Shown here piece after piece: positions 1 to 4,262 of a stretch of DNA of 8,442 nucleotides. The translations under genes and the position numbers were made by a program. Origin of the DNA: CAYUWK01 sp964580085. GTDB lineage: Bacteria; Patescibacteriota; Minisyncoccia; Minisyncoccales; CG1-02-41-26. Below the pieces are notes generated by a model. The model saw only the letters and a list, made by a program, of their open reading frames with translations, had not been told where the DNA came from and made no database searches. The stretch lies in NCBI GenBank assembly GCA_964580085.1, contig CAZOJF010000021.1:1-8442 (forward strand), given 5' to 3'. The first letter of the stretch is position 1; each line of letters begins with the position of its first letter.

Positions 1-153
1 TGCTTCGCTCCTCAATGTGGGTAGCAACGGCTACTATTGGAGTTCCGCTGTGTCTGGCACGCGCGCTCGCTACTTTTCCTTCCGCGACAGCACTGCGTAC
101 ATGTATAACAATAACCGGGCGAACGGCTTTTCGGTGCGGTGTGTACAGGACTG
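1..153 (+). repeat. DGR variable repeat (VR), truncated by the window start
   Basis: Bases 1-153 align without gaps to the template at 724-876. By hand there are 17 mismatches, at 11, 12, 21, 32, 47, 57, 62, 63, 71, 76, 77, 78, 83, 84, 93, 98 and 104. Sixteen are adenines in TR replaced by C, G or T in VR; the exception is position 76 (G in TR, T in VR). Bases 105-153 are identical although TR has about 12 adenines there, so this 49-base stretch probably contains the initiation-of-mutagenic-homing region. Homology stops right after 153, within the stop codon of the target gene. TR-like coding sequence continues upstream of 724, so the VR should extend left of the window. Confidence 0.95.
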
Positions 154-154
154 A
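1..154 (+). CDS. DGR target protein, C-terminal fragment (C-type-lectin/FGE-like variable domain)
   Basis: This is the last 50 codons of a gene that begins before the window; the reading frame starts at base 2 and ends with TGA at 152-154. The visible peptide runs from ASLLNVGSNGYYWSS to NGFSVRCVQD. The YYWSS block and the closing GFSVRCV motif are typical of the C-type-lectin/formylglycine-generating-enzyme-like fold used by DGR target proteins, where the variable residues form a ligand-binding face. The whole visible segment lies inside the variable repeat. Compared with the template at 725-874, 13 of 50 residues differ, mostly Asn, Asp or Thr replaced by Tyr, Arg, Gly, Ser, Leu or Ala. By analogy with other DGRs the protein probably binds a variable ligand at the cell surface, but the signal peptide, anchor and partner domains are off the left edge, so location and ligand cannot be read here. 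avd follows 38 bases downstream. Confidence 0.85.
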   Translation, partial: ASLLNVGSNGYYWSSAVSGTRARYFSFRDSTAYMYNNNRANGFSVRCVQD

Positions 155-192
155 TTTGACTATTTGACTATTTCGTAATTTTTTTTCAAAAA

Positions 193-534
193 ATGGCTAC
201 ATATTTTCACCTTCCAGTATATAAAGCGAGTTATGACCTTGTGCTTGATATGTTTAAAGTAATAAAGGATTTTAACCGAGAGTATAAATATACCCTGGGA
301 AAAAATATAAAAAAGGAGGCGATTGAAATGGTCACTAATATCTATCGGGCCAATTCCAGTTTTTCCAAAAAGCCGCATATAAAAAAAGCGAGAGAAGAAA
401 TTGAAACAATCAGAATTTTTTTCAGATTGACTAAAGATTTAAGACAGGTAAATTTGAAGAAATTTGTGGATATTAACGAGAAAATAGAAAATGTTTCCAA
501 ACAGCTTACTGCTTGGGAAAGGTCGCAAAAATAA
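193..534 (+). CDS. avd: Avd-like DGR accessory variability protein (four-helix bundle)
   Basis: This encodes 113 residues, the usual size of the Avd/S23-type four-helix-bundle family. In studied DGRs Avd forms a positively charged barrel-shaped pentamer that binds the reverse transcriptase and the template RNA and is required for cDNA synthesis. Visible support is the N-terminal LPVYKASYDLVLDMF, four predicted amphipathic helices at about residues 8-30, 36-55, 62-85 and 88-110, an excess of Lys/Arg, and a C-terminal QLTAWERSQK resembling the family's Trp-containing end. Position is equally telling: between the VR-bearing gene and the template repeat, as in the Bordetella phage arrangement. 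ATG 193 is the only sensible start; it follows a run of eight T with no Shine-Dalgarno. An alternative reading, a stand-alone 23S rRNA intervening-sequence S23 protein, is unlikely because no rRNA is nearby and a DGR surrounds it. Confidence 0.9.
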   Translation: MATYFHLPVYKASYDLVLDMFKVIKDFNREYKYTLGKNIKKEAIEMVTNIYRANSSFSKKPHIKKAREEIETIRIFFRLTKDLRQVNLKKFVDINEKIENVSKQLTAWERSQK

Positions 535-551
535 AGGGAAAAGGGCCGGAA

Positions 552-577
552 TCGCCTATGAGTTAAGGCCTAGGCGA
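552..577 (+). other. Hairpin in the avd-TR spacer (7-bp stem)
   Basis: TCGCCTA at 552-558 is exactly complementary to TAGGCGA at 571-577, with the loop TGAGTTAAGGCC. It is GC-rich in an otherwise AT-rich area. No T-run follows, so it is not a simple terminator of avd. Confidence 0.45.
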
Positions 578-643
578 GCGCGCATATTTATCAGTCCAAT
601 GGCTTTCTTGCTAAAATCGACAAGGTATATTTGCAAAAAGCAA

Positions 644-676
644 TTTCTTGTTTTCTGCCAAAAAGAAAGCAAGAAA
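644..676 (+). other. Hairpin just upstream of TR (13-bp stem)
   Basis: The arm 644-656 (TTTCTTGTTTTCT) pairs with 664-676 (AGAAAGCAAGAAA), with one G-U wobble at 651 and a 7-base loop. It ends about 20 bases before the apparent start of the template repeat. Confidence 0.5.
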
Positions 677-697
677 AATTAAACAGCCATTTTAAAA

Positions 698-876
698 GCA
701 GGTGGCAACCGCAATTACAGCAATGCTTCGCTCAACAATGTGGATAGCAACGGCAACTATTGGAGTTCCACTGTGTCTGACACGAACGCTCGCAACTTGA
801 ACTTCAACGACAGCAATGCGAACATGAATAACAATAACCGGGCGAACGGCTTTTCGGTGCGGTGTGTACAGGACTG
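698..876 (+). repeat. DGR template repeat (TR)
   Basis: Bases 724-876 are the proven template half of the VR/TR pair (136 of 153 identical; 16 of 17 differences at TR adenines). Read in the VR frame it gives an uninterrupted lectin-like peptide rich in Asn, with 15 AAC/AAT codons among the 50 from 725, including an NMNNNN run. AAY codons are the usual design of DGR templates because randomising the first two bases cannot make a stop codon. The same frame continues upstream as AGGNRNYSN, so TR probably begins near 698; that left boundary cannot be tested here because the matching VR is off the window. TR is about 50% G+C by hand count, well above the surrounding genes. It lies on the same strand as the RT and ends 42 bases before the RT start codon. 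Confidence 0.93.
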
Positions 877-918
877 GTATCTGCCCCTTTCTTTCTTCTT
901 TTTATCTATATACTAAAT

Positions 919-2115
919 ATGCCTTTCAATAAACAGCTTTTATACGATTTGTTCCGAGCCCATTACAACGCCCGGAAAAACAAAAGAAACACTATTAATG
1001 CTTTAGCTTTTGAAATAGATTACGAAAGAAAACTTTTTGAACTTTATGAAGAAATCAAAAGCGGAAAATATAATATCAGTCGTAGCATTTGTTTTGTGTC
1101 CTTTACTCCAGTTCAGAGAGAAATTTTTGCTGGTGATTTTCGGGATAGAATTGTTCATCATCTTATTTACAACTATATCAGTCCGTTTTTTGAACGGCTA
1201 TTTATTCACGACAGTTATAGTTGTAGAATTGGAAAAGGAACTTCATACGGTATAAAACGGTTAAATCATTTTATCCGCTCCTGTTCTTGTAACTATATGC
1301 AGGATTGTTACATTCTTAAATTGGATATTAAAGGATACTTTATGGCTATAGACCGTTCAATTTTATATCAAAAAGTTAAAAAAACACTGGAGCATTTTCA
1401 AAAAATGGCTGATTTTGACATTAATTTGGTATCGTATCTTATTCACAAAATCATATTTCACGACCCTACAAAAAATTGCACTATCAAAGGGAGAAGAGAA
1501 AACTGGAAAGGGCTTCCCAAAAGCAAAAGTTTGTTTTTTGCCGGAGAAAATAAAGGGTTGCCTATCGGAAATCTTACCTCCCAGTTATTCGGAAACGTTT
1601 ACCTGAACGATTTTGACCACTTTATTAAATATAATCTTGGCTGTAAATATTATGCTCGTTATGTAGATGATTTTGTGATTGTTCATCCAGACAAAGAATA
1701 TCTCAAATCTATTATTCCGATATTGAGAGAATATTTACAATTTAATCTTTCTTTGGAGCTTCATCCAAAAAAGATTTATCTCCAGCATTTTTCCAAAGGC
1801 GTCAATTTTCTCGGAACAGCAATAAAGCCATATCGCATTTATATCCGAAATAGAACCAAGGGGAATTTCTATAAAAAAATTCAATACTGGAACAATTTTC
1901 TTATAAAAAGACAGTATAAAATTAGCAAAAGAAATCTCGCACAATTTCTGTCCAGTATGAATTCATATCTGGGGTTAATGGAACACTATAATACCTACAA
2001 ACTTCGCAAGAAGATGCTAACTCAAAACTTATCGCCATATTTTTGGGATTATGTTTATATGTCAAATAATTACAATAAACTTACGAAAAAACTTATCTAC
2101 GAAATTATTAATTAA
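919..2115 (+). CDS. DGR reverse transcriptase
   Basis: This encodes 398 residues, a normal size for DGR reverse transcriptases. It makes mutagenic cDNA from the TR RNA, misincorporating opposite template adenines. Motifs in order are REIFAGDFRDRIVHHL (68-83), the first catalytic Asp in LDIKGYF (D136), the DGR-specific IGNLTSQ (216-222, in place of the QGxxxSP of group II intron and retron enzymes), the catalytic YVDD (248-251), and NFLGT (296-300). No maturase, endonuclease or protease domain is present, as expected. I chose ATG 919 (MPFNKQLLYD). The longer in-frame start at 862 lies inside TR and would add a hydrophobic 19-residue extension unlike the family. There is no clear Shine-Dalgarno. 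The next gene begins 15 bases after the stop, so the two are probably cotranscribed. Catalytic residues are intact and VR/TR divergence shows past activity. Confidence 0.95.
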   Translation: MPFNKQLLYDLFRAHYNARKNKRNTINALAFEIDYERKLFELYEEIKSGKYNISRSICFVSFTPVQREIFAGDFRDRIVHHLIYNYISPFFERLFIHDSYSCRIGKGTSYGIKRLNHFIRSCSCNYMQDCYILKLDIKGYFMAIDRSILYQKVKKTLEHFQKMADFDINLVSYLIHKIIFHDPTKNCTIKGRRENWKGLPKSKSLFFAGENKGLPIGNLTSQLFGNVYLNDFDHFIKYNLGCKYYARYVDDFVIVHPDKEYLKSIIPILREYLQFNLSLELHPKKIYLQHFSKGVNFLGTAIKPYRIYIRNRTKGNFYKKIQYWNNFLIKRQYKISKRNLAQFLSSMNSYLGLMEHYNTYKLRKKMLTQNLSPYFWDYVYMSNNYNKLTKKLIYEIIN

Positions 2116-2130
2116 TCTATATTAAAAAAT

Positions 2131-3675
2131 ATGTTCAAAGAAATAATCAATTCTAAAAAAATTATACGATTTATAAAATATCATAATGCCTTTATCATTG
2201 GGTTGGTTTTGATTTTTATTTTTGGGGCTTCGGTTTTTGCTTCGGACACAATAAGAGAAGCGACAATCGGTAAAGCAGTAGTTGAACAACAGGGGATAGA
2301 CAATTCAGCTTTGCTTGCTGCTGATTTGGGTAATTTTGATTTTTTAATGCAGATTAATAATGTTACAGAAGATGATGAAAATTATTATGTTCTTTATACT
2401 TACAAAACTTTGGATATCCAGAAGGATATCTGGCAACCGGTTAGTCGTCAGGAAACTCTGGAAGTTTCCAAATCAGTCTTGGCTGACCAAGACTTGGGGC
2501 TTTATGTCGCCGAAGAATTAGGAGAAATAGTGGATAGCCAAAAGGCTTACTTGGTTAAAGTTCAGCAAAAACAAAAAGAAAGAGGTAAGACCCTTGTCCA
2601 AGAGACTACCACTTATACGGGCTTAATTGGTATGGTTTTGAATCCGATAACTAAGGAATTGCCTGGCTACGAGCCAGTAGTTAAACCACTAGAACCAGTT
2701 GCTATTGTCTACCAAGAATCTCAACCTGCGAAGGTCAATCCTCTGGAAATTTCTTGCAATCCGGCTTGGGTTTGTAGCGACTGGACTCCTGCTGAACCTA
2801 CTATTACTTTTGGGGAGAGCTTTACCCAGACCAGAACTTGTACTGACCAGAATAATTGCGGTATCTCTGAGGACAAGCCCTTAGAAGAACAAATGGCAAT
2901 TGGTACTTATCAATCCGCCAGTGCTGGTAGTGGAACAGAATGCACTCCTGTTTATTATTACTATGACGGGGATGGAGATGGCTATGGATATATCCAGGGA
3001 GAACCCCAAATAACTTGTGTTCAGCCAGACGGGCATGTTGCGAACAATACTGATTGTGATGACAACAACCCTAGTATAAATCCTGGAATCTCTGAAATAT
3101 GTGATGACAACATAGACAATGATTGCGATGGGATAATTGATAACCCAACTCTGTGTCAGATTGAAGCAACAACAACTCCAACAACTACTCAGGCCTGTGC
3201 AAGTTCTACGTTAGAATACTGTACAACTAGTGTTGATTGTGAAAATATTGGAGGTTATTGGTATTCAGAAACCTGTAATGCTGAATCAGAAGTGATAGTT
3301 TGTATCCCTGAGTGGGAATGTAATGACTGGCTAGAACTAGTAGAAACAATTGGTTGTGGAGAATTATTTAACCAAACTAGAATATGTATAGATATTAATA
3401 CATGTGGAGTAGAAGATGGAAAACCAATTGAAACTCAAGAAGCAATTGGAACAGATTATACAACTTGCGGAATAACATCTTGTGATACCAGTTTAAACCT
3501 AACAGGGGAATGTCAGAATACTTGCGTTGATGGTTCTTGTTTAACCTGTGTTCCAACTTGTACTTGCGCAGAAGGATTTTATGACTGTGATTCAGACGGC
3601 ACTTGCGAAACCCAAGAAGAATGTCCTGTGCCAGAGCCAGAGTCAGAGCTAGCAACTACAACTCCCAGTCAATAA
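2131..3675 (+). CDS. Secreted Cys-rich protein with two thrombospondin-like repeats and a MopE-type motif
   Basis: This encodes 514 residues. An N-terminal signal peptide is clear: basic residues to 16, a hydrophobic core at about 20-36 and a likely cleavage after SVFA (residue 37), so the protein is exported. Residues 38-205 match no family I recognise. Two repeats, 209-260 and 391-442, align with each other without gaps. Both have CxPxWxCxDW, then QTRxC, CG, KP and AIGT, resembling thrombospondin type 1-like repeats of surface proteins. Between them, DGDGDGYG (279-286) and DCDDNNPSINPG...ICDDNIDNDCDGIID (308-337) form the Asp/Cys-rich motif of the MopE putative metal-binding family. The last part (about 448-500) is very Cys-rich, followed by a Pro/Glu/Thr tail. 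No transmembrane anchor or LPxTG is seen near the C-terminus. It starts 15 bases after the RT gene. A surface adhesion or scaffold role is possible, but any link to the DGR target is inference. Confidence 0.8.
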   Translation: MFKEIINSKKIIRFIKYHNAFIIGLVLIFIFGASVFASDTIREATIGKAVVEQQGIDNSALLAADLGNFDFLMQINNVTEDDENYYVLYTYKTLDIQKDIWQPVSRQETLEVSKSVLADQDLGLYVAEELGEIVDSQKAYLVKVQQKQKERGKTLVQETTTYTGLIGMVLNPITKELPGYEPVVKPLEPVAIVYQESQPAKVNPLEISCNPAWVCSDWTPAEPTITFGESFTQTRTCTDQNNCGISEDKPLEEQMAIGTYQSASAGSGTECTPVYYYYDGDGDGYGYIQGEPQITCVQPDGHVANNTDCDDNNPSINPGISEICDDNIDNDCDGIIDNPTLCQIEATTTPTTTQACASSTLEYCTTSVDCENIGGYWYSETCNAESEVIVCIPEWECNDWLELVETIGCGELFNQTRICIDINTCGVEDGKPIETQEAIGTDYTTCGITSCDTSLNLTGECQNTCVDGSCLTCVPTCTCAEGFYDCDSDGTCETQEECPVPEPESELATTTPSQ

Positions 3676-3695
3676 AAAACAACCCAATAGGTTGT
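3674..3695 (-). terminator. Rho-independent terminator of the minus-strand gene at 3726-3971
   Basis: ACAACC (3679-3684) pairs exactly with GGTTGT (3690-3695) around a 5-base loop. Read on the minus strand the stem is followed by TTTTTT (A-run at 3674-3679). It lies between two tail-to-tail genes, 31 bases past the minus-strand stop. On the plus strand the hairpin lacks a good T-run, so it is at best a weak terminator for the secreted-protein gene. Confidence 0.6.
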
Positions 3696-3725
3696 AATAG
3701 ATTGTAAAGTAATTTTAAAAATTAA

Positions 3726-3971
3726 TTAATATTCCAGTTTTACTCCGAGTTTGTCAGCTAATTGTTGAATCCATTTTTCGTTTCTATTCACCTTATGACT
3801 AAGCATTACCATCTCTTGAAAATAAGTATCTGCTTTCTTAGCATAAGAATCAACAGCAGTTAATAATTTATTAAAATCCTCTTTGGTAGAAAGATTTTTT
3901 ACAGCTTCTTTTAAGTCTTCCTTGGTTGCAAAGACATCTATAAGTTTTTGAATATCTTTATCTTCAAGCAT
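3726..3971 (-). CDS. Small coiled-coil-like hypothetical protein
   Basis: This encodes 81 residues. The sequence is hydrophilic and helical throughout, with two TKEDL/TKEDF segments (residues about 16-36), then DSYAKKADTYFQEMVMLSHKVNRNEKWIQQLADKLGVKLEY. The heptad-like spacing of Leu, Val and Ile suggests a coiled coil. There is no signal peptide, membrane segment or catalytic motif. I recognise it as the type of short KEDLK/KADTYFQEM protein that recurs in Patescibacteria genomes, usually annotated as hypothetical, and I know no function for it. It is a single-gene transcription unit: a near-consensus promoter 30 bases upstream and a hairpin terminator just downstream bracket it, which strongly supports a real gene. 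It faces the secreted-protein gene tail to tail and is divergent from the gene at 4263. Confidence 0.8.
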   Translation of the reverse strand: MLEDKDIQKLIDVFATKEDLKEAVKNLSTKEDFNKLLTAVDSYAKKADTYFQEMVMLSHKVNRNEKWIQQLADKLGVKLEY

Positions 3972-4001
3972 AAATTCTGATTTAATTTCAAATCTATTTT
4001 A

Positions 4002-4029
4002 ATTATAATTTTTTAAAATTCCTTGTCAA
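4002..4029 (-). promoter_or_regulatory. Sigma-70-type promoter of the gene at 3726-3971
   Basis: On the minus strand TTGACA (4024-4029) and TATAAT (4002-4007) are both perfect consensus, separated by 16 bases. The -10 box ends 30 bases before the ATG at 3971, giving a short leader without a Shine-Dalgarno. Confidence 0.75.
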
Positions 4030-4123
4030 GCGCTTTTCAAAAACAATTAATTTTTAAGTTATTTACGAGCTAAAAACATATTAAAAAACATGCAAAAAGA
4101 AATTAAAAAAGTTAAATTAGATC

Positions 4124-4143
4124 AAACCTAAACTAGGTTTTTT
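4124..4143 (+). terminator. Possible small terminator-like hairpin in the divergent intergenic region
   Basis: AAACCT (4124-4129) pairs with AGGTTT (4135-4140) around the loop AAACT, and the T-run continues to 4143. A 13-codon reading frame (ATG 4090 to TAA 4129, MQKEIKKVKLDQT) ends on the first arm. No promoter for a transcript reaching it is evident. It may be the remains of a lost gene or a chance AT-rich hairpin. The rest of the region from 4030 to 4193 shows nothing else that I can support. Confidence 0.25.
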
Positions 4144-4193
4144 ACAGAATCTAGGTCAAAAATTGTGTTTAGATTAGTTGGGTATAACGTTTA

Positions 4194-4222
4194 TTGATAA
4201 TTCATTAATAATCAATTATAAT
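4194..4222 (+). promoter_or_regulatory. Sigma-70-type promoter of the gene at 4263
   Basis: TTGATA (4194-4199) and the perfect TATAAT (4217-4222) are separated by the ideal 17 bases. The leader to ATG 4263 is about 33 bases and ends in the purine-rich AAGAAAAG, the nearest thing to a ribosome binding site in the window. An imperfect palindrome (4194-4215) covers the -35 box and spacer. Confidence 0.65.
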
Positions 4223-4262
4223 TAGTTAAATAAATTAAATTAATAACATAACAAGAAAAGAT

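Larger units (their letters stand above)
535..697 (+). ncRNA. Structured spacer between avd and TR; candidate 5' part of the DGR template RNA
   Basis: No convincing gene lies here. Two hairpins are visible. The first pairs 552-558 (TCGCCTA) with 571-577 (TAGGCGA) around a 12-base loop. The second pairs 644-656 with 664-676 as a 13-pair stem with one G-U pair and the 7-base loop GCCAAAA. The 3' arm of the second hairpin can also pair with 604-612 (TTTCTTGCT with AGCAAGAAA at 668-676), so two mutually exclusive folds are possible. No U-run follows the second stem on this strand, so it is not a standard terminator. In known DGRs the functional template RNA includes sequence flanking TR, so a structural role is plausible, but that is inference. 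Confidence 0.45.

Noticed and set aside
152..154. TGA recoded as glycine, as in some candidate-phyla bacteria
   Set aside because: TGA ends the target protein exactly after the conserved C-terminal motif, and I noticed no in-frame TGA in the other genes translated.
491..682. Open frame of 63 codons overlapping the end of avd and the spacer
   Set aside because: The product is basic low-complexity sequence resembling no family; the region is better explained by hairpins and the approach to TR.
1..876. VR and TR as CRISPR repeats or insertion-sequence ends
   Set aside because: There are only two long copies, differing almost only at adenines, with avd between and an RT after; no transposase, terminal inverted repeats or regular spacers.
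862..918. Longer N-terminus for the reverse transcriptase
   Set aside because: It starts inside the template repeat and adds a hydrophobic stretch (MCTGLVSAPFFLLFIYILN) unlike DGR RT N-termini; ATG 919 fits better.
1037..1255. Overlapping open frames inside the RT, secreted-protein and toxin genes on both strands
   Set aside because: They lie wholly within well-supported genes in other frames and have no recognisable features.
919..2115. Group II intron or retron reverse transcriptase
   Set aside because: The IGNLTSQ motif, lack of a maturase or endonuclease domain, and the adjacent VR/TR and avd identify a DGR.
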